Of a DNA stretch of 64,000 nucleotides, positions 26,301 through 36,524 are shown one piece after another. The stretch is from Syngnathus acus (lineage: Eukaryota; Chordata; Actinopteri; Syngnathiformes; Syngnathidae), in assembly GCF_901709675.1 (NCBI RefSeq), contig NC_051094.1:12518501-12582500 (forward strand). The letters run 5' to 3'. The notes under the pieces were generated by a model. It made no database searches. It saw nothing but the letters and a program-made list of their open reading frames with translations, and was not told the origin of the DNA. The number at the start of each line of letters is the position of its first letter. Within the stretch, counting starts at the first letter, position 1. The translations under genes and the position numbers were made by a program.

Positions 26301-29300
26301 TCACTTTACTGCTCCCACTTGCTTTCTTTGGAGGCATGATTAAGGGTTAATACAATCATCAAAGTCACGAAAATACAATAACAACGGAGTCAGTCGGCAT
26401 CCGGGCCGCGCGGTCGGGTTTGTACGGGTTCCTCCCGGCTCTAGTGTTGGCTCGTGATTGAACGATTCGTTCAAAAGAACGAATTTCTTCAGTGAACGAG
26501 AGTGAACAAATGACTTCCTAAAGTGATTCGTTCTTTTTTCAGTTCATACCAGTAGGTGTCGGTAATGCGGATTGAAGCTGCTGCCACCTCGCTGTAAATC
26601 AAAACGAAGAAGAAAATGACGTAACTTCCCGTCCACGAACGAGTCGTGACTTGCAATTCCCGTTCACCAACTGAACGGATATGTGAGTGAACGAGTCAGT
26701 GAGTGAGTGATTTGCATTTCCAGTTCATCGCGAAAACGGATCAGTGAGAGAACGAATCCTGACTTTCCCGTTCGCGAACGAGTTAATGGGTGAACTGCCT
26801 TCCCGTGCATCATGGATCAGTCAGTGAACGTGTTGCGTCTCCTGGCGTGACCTATGTAAGCCAGAATGTCGATTTACGATTTGCCAAGGAAAGAAAGAAA
26901 CACCACTTCTTTTATGCGCGTTTTCTCCAAGCTAACGGCTAACTTTATTGCATGAAGGGATGCGCCGTTATGCAACAACGGGGAGATTATGCTTCTTTTT
27001 GGGTAATCTTGACTTTATAACACTTATAGTAGTTTTTCAATAACGTGTATGCAGAGTATATACGCCTAAATATTGTTATCCAATATATCTACTGCAATTT
27101 CACATTGGATTGCTGGTTTGAAATTTACTTTTAATATTATTATTATTAATAAACATTTATGTTAAAACTTGTCTGGTGTTTTATTCCTTGTTTTTATGTT
27201 CGCCAATTAAAACATAAAAATCAGACATTTGGTTAACTGCTTTCTATGACAATATGTGTAGGTACACCTCATGGACACTTCAATACACAAGGTAAAAAAA
27301 AAAAAAAAGAATAAATAAATTAAGGGTTAATTGCACAATAAAAGCACGTTCACGTACATTCTCACACCTGGGATCGAACCACCCTCTTACCGAGCAAGAG
27401 CCCGCGTCCCTAACCAGTCGGCTATTTCGGCGTGGCAGCGTTTGGTCATCTGCACTGCTTTGTACTAGTGATGTGCATTCCAGTTAAGTGAACTGAATCT
27501 TTAGAATCGGTTCACTCAAAATATTTGTTCAAAAGAATCGTTCACCGAATCGTTCGCTACAGTTTCTGATTTATTTATTCTTTTTTTTTTTTTAACCTCG
27601 TGTAGTGTACCTATTGTAGTGTCCATGAGGTGTACCTAATCACAGGCCACTTCAATAGGGAAAAAGCTTAAGTGAAAAGTGCCACACCCGCCCTCACCCC
27701 CACTTTCTGATTGGCTGTTTGATCTGTGACGTCACTTGGACACTCCATTAGGTACACCGCCATTTTCAAGTGTACCTAATAACAGGCCACTTTATTAGGG
27801 AAATATCATGGTCAAAGGTCACAGGTGTCAAGCTCTAGTCCTCGGGGCTGCATTCCAACATGTTTTCCAAGATTCCCTCGTTAAGTGCACCTGCGTGAAA
27901 AGTTTTAGCTCCTGCAGAACGTGAAAGGAGCTAAAACTTTTCACGCAGGTGCGTTTAACGAGGGTAACTTGGAAAACATATTGGAACGCGGCCCCTCGAG
28001 GACTGAGGTCGACACCCCTGGTTTAAGTGAAAAGTGCCACACCCGCCCTCACCCCCACTTTCTGATTGGCTGTTTGATCTGTGACGTCACTCGGACACTC
28101 CATTAGGTACACCGCCATTTTCAGGTGTTCTTAATAACAGGCCAATTCATTAGGGAAAAATCATGGTCAAAGCTTAAATGAAAGTGAAAAGTGCCACACC
28201 CGCCCTCACCCCCACTTTCTGATTGGCTGTTTGATCTGTGACGTCATTCGGACACTCTATTAGGTCTCGTTCACGACTCGTTCGTGAACGGGAAGTTACC
28301 TTGTTTTCTTCTTCGTTTTGATTTACGGCGAGGTGGCACCAGCTTCAATGCGCATTACCGACACCTACTGGTTGAAGTCATATGAACTGAAAAAAGAACG
28401 AATCACTTTAGGAAGTGATTCGTTCACTCTCGTTCACTGAAAAGAAATCGTTCTTTTGTACGAATCGTTCACTCACGAGCCAACACTATTTTGTACTTAC
28501 CCAACGCGCGCGGAACGAAATACTGAACGGATAAGAATGACTCGAAGTGAAAGAGGGTGACCGCCGAGCTCACCACGTTTGGCAACTGGCTCCGTCTGGG
28601 TTCGATTCCCCACCCCTGCGAAATGTACTAAGCTTATGCTTCAAATGAATGTACCAACGCTTGTCAAACTTCTCCCCGCAGCACTATCCGCATTGCATTA
28701 CGCACTTCTCTCAACAGGGAAGAAAATAAGGCATTAATATTTTTGCAAGTTTTTTTACTAGTTTAGGCTGTTCTAAAACACCAGCTCGCATGCTTGATAC
28801 ATATTAGATGAGGTAAAAAAAAAAAAAAAAAAATCCCGTCATTTACTTCATATGGTGTACTGGCACAAAAGTTTGCAGTGCTGAGGACATGTGGAGCCAT
28901 TAAACGAAGTTATTTCGAAGCACCGCTGGCCGAGCGGTTGGGCATATTGAACGAGTGTTGGCTCGTGAGTGAACAATTCGTTCAAAAGAACGAATCTTTT
29001 CAGTGAACAAGAGTGAACGAAACACTTCCTAAAGTGATTCGTTCTTTTTTCGGTTCATATGACTTCAACCAGTAGGTGTCAGTAGCGCGCATTGAAGCTG
29101 GTGCCACCTCGCCGTAAAACAAAACGAAGAAGAAAATGACGTAACTTCCTGTTCACGAACAATTAATGCCTAAATATTGTTATCCAATATATCTACTGCA
29201 ATTTCACATTAGATTGCTGGTTTGAAATTTACTTTTATTACTATTATTATTATTATTATTTTTTTTAATTATAATTATTTTAATAAACATTTATGTTAAG

Positions 29301-32300
29301 ACTTGTCTGGCGTTTTATTCCTTGTATATATTCGCCAATCAAAACATAAAAATCTGACATTTGGTTAACTGCTTTATATGACAATATGTATATATATGTG
29401 TTTTACGTTGGTTTTCCCCCAAAATAACAAATGTCGGCATAACGGGTTATTTATCAACCTTTTATTCAAACACATTCGGTATAATAACACCATCAACTAC
29501 AACCCAACAAATACAAAATTAAAACATCAATGTCGGCATAACGTGTGTCGGCTGGTATAGCAGCAATGCTGTCTGTCACTCACTCGTGAATCTTCGCGAA
29601 CGACGAATCAGCAGCGAGCGATAGATGGAGGAGGGACTTTACGTGTCAGTGACGTAATTTCCTGTTCACGAACGAAACGAGTCAGTGACGCAACTTCCCG
29701 TTCACGACCGAGTGAGAGACTGTTGCCAACGGATCAGTGTGTAGGTGTTGTATTATAGAAAGAAATGTGTGAATTACCCGAGCCAATTATTATTATTATT
29801 ATATATATTTTTTTGTGTGTGTGGGGGGGGTGTAGTTGTATTGTTTGATGTACATGTTCCCACGGGATGTTGTAATATAGAGAAAAACATTGTCGACATT
29901 ACCTTGTGTTTACTTGATTGTTTTTTGTCTGGTGTATTGCTTAGTTGTGTGTGTTATTGAAGTTAAAAAAAAAATAAAATAAAAAATGGATCAGTGTGTG
30001 TGGGGGGGGCGGGCAATTCGTTGAACGATTCATTTGAACGAAGCTTTTCAGTGAACTGATTCTATAGATCCAGTTCACTTAAAAGAACTGGAATGCACAT
30101 CACTACCCGGCTCATCTCGAGAGGTTCGACCTCCGAATTTTGTTCGACAACCGAAGCAAAAAATCTCGAATTCCGATTTGTTCGAGAACCGAGACGTTCG
30201 AAAACCGAGGTTTGACTGTATATAGATTCGATCTGATGTCAGCGCGAATTACAAGCTTAGATTGACGTTGGCTAATTTTCTGCAGAAAACCTGATGAGCT
30301 CTCACTGCACACAATGTGCCACGGCTCACGGCTTGAGAACTACTGAAGAAAACAACTAAAATGTGTTTTGTGTTACAGTACCATGAATCTCTGTCCACAG
30401 GAGCAGACTGCAGGTACTGAAGTTCAAACATGGTGAGGAACACAGAAGTAGAGCTGACAGCATCACCGAAGAAGTTGGAGGGACTCAGGCCTTTGGGCGA
30501 CTGTGCCTATATAGAAATGGAAAACACAAGTTTACCCCCTTCTTTGTTAGAAAACTCGACTAGACGGAATACAATCTGTACTGCTCTGCAATCTTCATAT
30601 AAAGAGGGAAAGCGGGAGAAACAATAAACCAAGGGTATCAAACTCATTTTTGTTGCAGGCAACATTGTGTGTGATCACCTTATATTATGGCACACATGCA
30701 ACAAATTGAGTTTTGTAATTAGACAGCGGTAAATAATTCCTTGCGCAACTATTTTTCAATACATTTTAAAGGGGGATTAATAAAAAAAATATATCCCTAA
30801 TCCTAACAATAGCAGCCAATGAACGTGGGTGTGTTACCCACTATTTCACTCCTCCCACTGCAATGTCAACTAATGAAATAGTGATTCATTCACCTTGAAG
30901 TTTTCACTCTCATGAACCATAATCTTCATGGTAACATCTGGGGGCATCTGTGTGCTCACCACTCTATGGAGGAGAGATAGCAGAATAGGTTTATGACAAA
31001 AAATCAAAATGGACAGCATATCTAGAGGAGACACCCACTCAGTAAAATTAGGGATGCTCAGCTTTCAGGTAAAATTTTAGTATGAATCGCAATTGCATAA
31101 TAACTTGAATATGATAACTGAATTCGGATCTATTATCTTTTGTGAATTTTGCTGTTCCGCTTCTTGTAAGTGAGGGAGTGCAAAAACGATTTTACTCAAA
31201 TAACCCCACACCAGTCAGCCTACCTTCCTCTAAAAAGAATACAGCCTGCTAACACTAGGGGGCAGCAGCGCTGGCAGGCCTGAAGAATGAGCGCAGCCTT
31301 GAGCAACAGAAGCGGGTCAACCTGAGGATTAAAAATACTGTTCATCACCAGATACTAGCAAAAAGAAACTCAAGTGAAACAATCATGCAGTTTGCAGTGC
31401 AATAATGTCAACATTGAGTACAAGATGTGTGCCATGTTTTTAGATTACATCATCACATACCACATATCATGTGAGGCTTCTCAGAGCCAGTTTTGCAAAA
31501 CCTTGTGCCGTGGCCATGTGTAACCCATGAGCAAAAATTTGCATGGCACAATTCAGTCTGTATCAGACATGATAAATGCAGAAGTGTGTCTTGGTATTGC
31601 GCAATAACACAGGATATTCAGTCATATCCTGTTTCTGCAGCAGCAATACAGTTCGAATGCATCAACATTCAACTTTCACTGCACGTTTGTTCTTTTTTTT
31701 CATAGTTTTGGGGCACTCCAGCTTTCTCATCCCACATTCCAAAAACTTTTGCATTTTGGGTTCATTGAAGACTCAGGCATGTCCAGCTTTGGTACTAAAG
31801 AGCTCCCTAACCAGCCTGTTTTAGGTGTACTGCAGGTATACTACAGTAGGATGAGTCTAAAACAGGCTTGAGGGGCTCTCGAGAACTGGACTTGACCATC
31901 CCTGCTCTAAACTGTAATTTTGAATGTGAGTGTGAATAGTTATTTGTCCATTTTTGTCTACAGTTCACCATAAACTGTAAAGACAATTGGAATCGAAAAT
32001 GAATGGATGCATGAATCTTACATTTGTCGACTCAATAGTGGTCATGGAACTGAAGACGTGATGAAGCTCAGAAGGTCCAGCGAGCAAGTATGACAGGTAT
32101 CGTGACCACCGAGCAGCCAAGCTTTCCTGACTATTAAACTATGGAGACACACACACACATTGATTACTTATTAGTGTGGCCTCATCTGGCCTAAACACTA
32201 TTAGAAGCCCAAACAGACATTTGTAACCATAAATAGTATGAAAATGAAATTGGTTACATATATTCGCAACAGTTTATTAATGTCATCGGGTTACTCTAGT

Positions 32301-33193
32301 CGAAAGTGCTTCCAGCATGTGGAATGTTGGATTTTTTTTTTTGTCCAAACAGACAAACAATATGCTGCCATGTTAATCTAATCTACCCAGTTTCTAGTGT
32401 GCGTTAGGCTCACAAAAAGGGCTACTCGAAGACAGTACCTGGTAGCTCTGCCGAACAGAGCCATTGTAGAAACAAAAGAGGTTTATTATCTTATCCAGTA
32501 GCTCACAGACACTAACAGTGGGAGTTTCCATGGAGCAGCCCAGCGCCTGAAGGTGGAAAAATAAGAAGAAGGTCATCGATCAGACTAAGAACTATCACAC
32601 ACACACTCACCCAAAAGAAGTCCTCTTTCATATGGATTGCAAATTTGTGGCGACGCAGCTTCAGAAGGCGCACACGGGAGGAAGAAAGCTCCGAAATGCA
32701 ACGGCCCACCCCGGCAAGTTGACCACAAAGTAGCTCTTGCTTATCGATGGGGGTCTGCAGCAAAGAATTGTACAGGTGTTATTATCATTATCCTTAATAT
32801 TATCAAATTCAACCACATTAGGCAAGACTTTTCCAGGAGTCAAACCTCTTCCGGATAGAAGTAACAGATCCCCTTGCTGGTCGGATCTCCCTCTCCCTTC
32901 ACCTTGGAGCCATCATATAGTAAAAAAAAATGACACCTGCAAAAGTCAAGGGTAAAAATGTGAAATGAAAAACAGGAAAGTTTTATTTTTTTCTAACAAG
33001 AATTTCTGATAATGTTATAACAAATAACAAAATCTGCAGTGTTAAATTGAATTGGTTAATTTACAGAAGATTAAAGCAATGTACAGTATTCCAAATCTAT
33101 GGCAACGTGGGTAACCACGAGGTGGAGACAAAAAAGTGAAAGGTAGAACAGACCGCCTCACCCTCTGGAGTCTGGCGGAATAAATTCTGCCAT
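23317..33193 (-). CDS. hps4: HPS4, subunit of BLOC-3, Rab32/Rab38 exchange factor
   Basis: Twelve coding exons on the minus strand: 33193-33162, 32936-32846, 32754-32611, 32546-32439, 32138-32022, 31321-31224, 30963-30894, 30506-30382, 25710-25134, 24035-23909, 23776-23665 and 23488-23317. All phases match, giving 590 residues, shorter than the roughly 700 of human HPS4 mainly in the central variable exon. Landmarks are [36 protein letters not shown] (longin-like region), [27 protein letters not shown], then a Ser/Thr/Glu-rich exon, [18 protein letters not shown], and the ending [17 protein letters not shown]4 pairs with HPS1 to form BLOC-3, which activates Rab32 and Rab38 for melanosome and other lysosome-related organelle biogenesis. 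The GCACAG acceptor region of exon 8 may use either of two sites 6 bases apart. The start gives [11 protein letters not shown], unlike the human N-terminus but in phase. Confidence 0.95.
24386..24603. repeat. Two-copy tandem duplication, 110-bp unit
   Basis: Two adjacent diverged copies, starting with CAGAGCGTTACAACTGATTC at 24386 and CAGAATGTTACGACTGATTC at 24496, share TTTTTTGTAAATACAGAAAGTAC and a run ending ACACAAAAATGTGT. They lie in the hps4 intron between the exons at 25710-25134 and 24035-23909. No function is evident. Confidence 0.75.
24845..24990 (-). repeat. SINE-like repeat fragment in hps4 intron
   Basis: Reverse-complement copy of the fish SINE-like repeat, with 'CATGGAGAGAACATGCAAACTCCACACAGGAAGG', 'GAATCAAACTTTGCACC' (B-box region) and 'TGTGGCGGATGTGCTAACTA' segments. 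It is better preserved than the copies near the left edge of the window. Confidence 0.6.
27050..27260 (+). repeat. Internal direct repeat of the hAT element, copy 1
   Basis: GCCTAAATATTGTTATCCAA through CATTTGGTTAACTGCTTT recurs at about 29166-29385 with small changes, including expansion of an ATT microsatellite. Together with the shared left-end sequence it shows that two related copies of one element lie in the same orientation here. Confidence 0.7.
27355..27440 (-). repeat. tRNA-derived SINE head (minus strand)
   Basis: On the minus strand the sequence reads GCCGAAATAGCCGACTGGTT (A-box region), then a loop, then GGTGGTTCGATCCCAGGTGT (B-box region), spaced as in a tRNA-like SINE promoter. 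It does not fold as a clean tRNA gene from what can be seen. Two related tRNA-like pieces on the plus strand are at about 28560-28622 (GGGTTCGATTCCCCACCC) and 28919-28948 (GCTGGCCGAGCGGTTGGGC). Confidence 0.5.
27681..28262. repeat. Tandem repeat, three units of about 158 bp, one interrupted
   Basis: The segment beginning GCCACACCCGCCCTCACCCC and continuing through GATTGGCTGTTTGATC and GTGACGTCA occurs at 27681, 28035 and 28193. The last two are 158 bases apart. The first two are 354 apart, the excess (196) matching the palindromic element at 27822-28020. Each unit contains a GTGACGTCA (CRE-like) motif and GATTGGC (inverted CCAAT). Confidence 0.8.
27822..28020. mobile_element. Palindromic MITE within the tandem-repeat block
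   Basis: Two long imperfect inverted arms run from CAGGTGTCAAGCTCTAGTCC to AGCTCCTGCAG near 27917, and back to GAGGTCGACACCCCTG at 28020. The inner arms AAAAGTTTTAGCTCCT and AGGAGCTAAAACTTTTCACG are nearly perfect. The outer ends resemble the common fish hAT MITEs starting CAGGGGTGTC. No exact 8-bp target duplication was found. Confidence 0.75.
31774..31904. mobile_element. Small inverted-repeat element (MITE) in hps4 intron
   Basis: The left arm CAGGCATGTCCAGCTTTGG...CAGCCTGTTTTAGGTGTACTG pairs with the right arm CAGTAGGATGAGTCTAAAACAGGCTTG...CTTGACCATCCCTG. The arms are imperfect and no target duplication is evident. It lies between the hps4 exons at 32138-32022 and 31321-31224. Confidence 0.6.
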
Positions 33194-33679
33194 GGTCCAA
33201 ACTGATGTATTATGCTGCCATCAGTAATCTCAGGTCTCGTCTCCACCACCAAAACACAAAACAGCGAAGTTGTCCCAGCTCGCGTCAGATCATCAAAACG
33301 CTGCCCTGGAAATCCAAGGATGAACTCGGAATGCGAGAAAAGACAAGTTTTATAACAGCCACGTCGAGTATTTTCAGGTTTGTTGTGGTCAGTCCACCGG
33401 TGAGGAAAAAACGGTTTGACCCGAGGAACATAACTACAGGAATGCAAACCAGTCACACGCGAAAAGAGTCATGTGAAAGTATGGCAAGTTGTGAGGGACA
33501 AAATCGTGCTGCGTTGTGTAATACAGGTATTACTGCAGTTTGAATGATATTTTGTAGTGTGTAATTATATCAATGAAAGTAATAATGAAAATAGTAATAG
33601 TGGCAGACTGACAGTACAGTACATTTAACGTTACGTGATGTATGTCAGAAATAGGGTATGATTCGTACATGTCCCGATG

Positions 33680-33889
33680 CAGAGGCGTAGCCAGGAATTT
33701 TTCCAGTAGGGGCGCACGCCCACAGGAAAAAAAATCGAACATCACCCACCAGAGGCGTAGCCATGAATTTTTCCAGTAGGGGCGCACGCCCACAGGAAAA
33801 AAAATCGAACATCACCCACCAGAGGCGTAGCCATGAATTTTTCCAGTAGGGGCGCACGCCCACAGGAAAAAAAATCGAACATCACCCAC
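33680..33889. repeat. Three 70-bp tandem units inside the MITE
   Basis: Units start at 33680, 33750 and 33820, each beginning CAGAGGCGTAGCCA and ending AACATCACCCAC. Units 2 and 3 are identical to each other; unit 1 differs by AGGAATTT versus ATGAATTT. The low divergence implies recent amplification. Confidence 0.95.
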
Positions 33890-34109
33890 GCCGTTCGCTG
33901 ATCGCTAAAACAACATCCGGGTCCGAGAGGCAAACGGTGAATGGATAACATTGCGCACATAGAATAGCGCAAGCACATTCGCGCAAGACCGAAAGAAAAA
34001 AACGGCATGAAAATGAAGAATCGAAAAAGCTCGATTTTTTTCAACCGGGGCGCAGGGAGTCCTAACCGGGGCGCCGCCCCGGCTCGCCCCTGGCTCGGCT
34101 ACGCCTCTG
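33680..34109. mobile_element. hAT-type MITE upstream of hps4
   Basis: It begins CAGAGGCGTAGCCAGG and ends TCGGCTACGCCTCTG, an inverted pair. The flanking 8-mer TCCCGATG is perfectly duplicated at 33672-33679 and 34110-34117. The 430-bp element has no transposase. Its first 210 bases are three tandem copies of a 70-bp unit that includes the left terminus. It sits about 490 bases upstream of the hps4 start codon, between hps4 and cox6a1. Confidence 0.88.
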
Positions 34110-34117
34110 TCCCGATG

Positions 34118-35183
34118 GAGGAAGGTAAAAGACGCACCAGAAAATTGCACATGCGTTTGAGAGGCACCCATACGTAAAGAAATGCTTTTGTTGTAATAAT
34201 TGTTAACAGATATTTTAATGAAACAGTATGTTTATTATGGTAGTACTTGCATGGATGTAACTGCACCCCATCAAACGTGGTACAGTGGTTGCTTTACACA
34301 ATGTCATGGCACATTAGCCGTAAACTATTTAGTATCACTTAATTGGTCTGAATTTTTTTACTTAGACTGTATCTTTGTGCACCTATCCATCCCCGCAAAA
34401 GCTAAACAATTCCATGCTTCTCCACTAGATGGGAGAATGTACTGGTCACCAGCCCTTATCAATTTGTTACATGCTTATATTACCTTGGTAATGGTTTTAA
34501 TTTATAATAATGAATGTGTACATTTTTAAATGATCATTGTCCCACTTTCACTTGCCCCAAGTATAAATGACTGAGCTATTTTTGGAACAGGCCCTGGGGT
34601 ACTCATGTGGTCCTTGGGGGAAACATGGTGCTTATAGCACTGTTTTGAGGACCTCTGAACTAACTATCTATTATGTTCAACTACACAGACCGGATTTTAC
34701 ACTAAGTCAATTTGAGTAAATTGATAAGACCTCATTACTTTAGTATATATGTATACGTTTTGGGAACATATTGTTTGGTGGTGTGCTATGATATTTTCCT
34801 AGTAAAGTTCAAGTTAGGTGTATTCTATCATTATTTGATATCAATGAATCATTGAAGGTAATTTCTAGAGAGCTTTGAAATCCATTTTTTCAATCACAGA
34901 TGACTTATTTGGGGCTAGTGACTGAGTGGATCCTAGTGGGTGAAAGTGAGCTTTACCTATAAACTAAACAAAGAAGAAATACACAAAATTGAGTTAAGTT
35001 ACTTTATTTCAGTTTTATTTTGCTTAACAGTACAGAGCAAAGAATTGCCGGCTCAGGTTCTTCGTGTTCAGAGGTAAACACAGAAGAAAGGTAAACTGTA
35101 AATGAGTTTGTGTGGTCCTGGAGAGAAAAACCTACTGAGGGAAATCTGGTCCCTACACAAGTTATGAGGTTTGGAAAGAGGGC
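34118..35183. other. Intergenic DNA between hps4 and cox6a1, with cox6a1 3' UTR
   Basis: No exons were found. The minus-strand cox6a1 3' UTR probably ends near 35000, where two AATAAA signals are read on the minus strand (35019-35014 and 35008-35003). The rest is A/T-rich with no recognised element. Confidence 0.5.
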
Positions 35184-36524
35184 CTACTCATCGTGACCCT
35201 CATAGCCATCAGGAAGGGCATTCACGTGGGGATTGTGGAAGAGCGATTTGTTGCCATCTCCCCAGGGGAACCGCTGTTTACGAACAAAATATAACAATCA
35301 GAGACATAAAATAAATGCAAGTCAAGTAAAAGCAGACGGATTATTTAAACCCAACCTTGCTCCGAATGCGGAGGTGTGAATAAGGGATGAACTCAGGCTG
35401 TTCGTGGCTGTGTTGTTGCTCCTTCAGGTACATGTTAACCATGCACACCGCAACGCCAGGAAGGGCAACCACAAAGCTGAGTATCTTCCATGTCCTCGCT
35501 GGAGAGGTGGAAAATCAGAATCAGAGGATGGGATATTCACATTATGTGATCCGCTACCATGATTGACAGTGCTATGTTAACATTCATGTAAAACATGGTC
35601 CAGTGTGTGACATGTGAGGACAAACTTAACATGTGCAAAACCAGGTCAAAATGATACATGCAGACTCAAAATGTAATTACTGTAACATTTTTTTCCCAGT
35701 CAGATTGTTTATTTAAAAATGAACACTCTCCAACTGACGTTGCATTACGACAGGCGGCCCGAGGGAGCCGCTGTACTGCCTGCTTTAAACGTTTCCATCC
35801 TAAACACACCGATTTAAATGATCAGCCCATCAGCAGCTCTGTAGGAACTTGATAACAACCCTGATCATTTCAATCTGCTATGTGACGGAGGGAAACTTGA
35901 AAAACAGACAGCCAGTCTTGCCTTCCCCTGCATTAAGACATTGTTCAGGAATTGGTCATTTGATATAGGTATTCAGACTCCTTTCAAAGAGTCATAACTG
36001 GCTGAATATTTGTTACAAGAAAACGATAGTGACACCACTGGAATCTTGGTCTTGAATGATAATGCTGGTTTAATGTTAATCTAATTTAAATGGCCAATGT
36101 TATTACACACAATGTTATTATGTTGATGTTTGTTCAGTATACCATGTTTTACATGTACAGGCTAGAGATTTACGTACACATAAGACACCTTAACATAGTA
36201 TTTCGTCATTCAAGTTTGTGATTTTAACGAGTAAATGTATCACATAATTGCATCTTCGCGCAACTTGTCCTGCAGGTTGTCGAGTCAAGGATATCAAGCC
36301 AATGCTAGGGCTAACGGAACTGACGCCAGAGCAACAAGGTCACTGTGAAAGCGTTGTCTTTCCTCGTAAATCCTGAATGGTATTGAATCAACGTGGAGTC
36401 TTTCTCGATTGTCAGACTCACCAGCTTGCTCGCCATGACCAGCAGCGGCAGCAGAAAGCTGACGACGGGTCTGGGTCAAAGAAGACCTCAGCAAGGCTTG
36501 AGTCAGTCGTCCGATGGCCGCCAT
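35184..36524 (-). CDS. cox6a1: Cytochrome c oxidase subunit 6A, mitochondrial
   Basis: Three exons on the minus strand (36524-36422, 35498-35356, 35273-35184) give 111 residues, the usual length. The N-terminal segment ([22 protein letters not shown]) is basic and amphipathic, a mitochondrial presequence. One transmembrane helix follows (about residues 40-60, [20 protein letters not shown]). The conserved tail contains RPEF-like [34 protein letters not shown] and the end GYEGHDE. The subunit sits in the inner membrane at the complex IV dimer interface. The neighbours (pla2g1b, msi1, prkab1) match the human COX6A1 region on 12q24, so the liver-type 6A1 paralogue is favoured over 6A2, though sequence alone does not settle it. 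Confidence 0.93.

Larger units (their letters stand above)
27466..28488. mobile_element. hAT-type element inserted in reverse inside the larger one
   Basis: It begins TAGTGATGTGCATTCCAG and ends GAGCCAACACTA, the mirror image of the outer element's ends. The flanking 8-mers are CTTTGTAC (27458-27465) and TTTTGTAC (28489-28496), a target duplication with one mismatch. Its last about 230 bases are the reverse complement of the outer element's left end at 26442-26670. At 1,023 bp it has no transposase and instead carries a tandem-repeat block. Confidence 0.8.
26442..30105. mobile_element. hAT-type non-autonomous element, second nesting level
   Basis: It begins TAGTGTTGGCTCGTGA and ends TGCACATCACTA. 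The flanking 8-mer CCCGGCTC is perfectly duplicated at 26434-26441 and 30106-30113, as expected for a hAT insertion. Both ends begin TAGTG when read inward. A second copy of the same left-end sequence, in the same orientation, starts at about 28953 (AGTGTTGGCTCGTGAG) and runs into the shared right end. The present structure is therefore composite and may come from recombination between copies. The internal sequence around 27060-27250 is repeated at about 29166-29385. No transposase frame is present. Confidence 0.75.
25904..30218. mobile_element. Outer TA-target DNA transposon remnant, split by later insertions
   Basis: The left end (CAGTCAAACCTCGGTTTTC, from 25904) is matched by its reverse complement at the right end (GAAAACCGAGGTTTGACTG, ending at 30218). 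Each end is flanked by TA (25902-25903 and 30219-30220), the target duplication expected of Tc1/mariner/pogo-type elements. Without the hAT insertion inside it (26442-30113) the original element would be only about 640 bp. It has no transposase and is therefore non-autonomous. The interior 26040-26260 contains repeated GCGCAACTGCAGCGC-like motifs. It lies wholly within the largest hps4 intron. Confidence 0.75.

Noticed and set aside
28560-28950. Possible tRNA gene from A-box-like GCTGGCCGAGCGGTTGGGC and B-box-like GGGTTCGATTCCCC
   Set aside because: The two boxes are in the wrong order and 300 bases apart, so they are separate tRNA-like repeat pieces, not a tRNA gene.
33530-34171. Minus-strand ORFs with repeated WVMFDFFSCGRAPLLEKF-type text
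   Set aside because: These are translations of the 70-bp tandem units in a hAT-type MITE, not a repeat protein.
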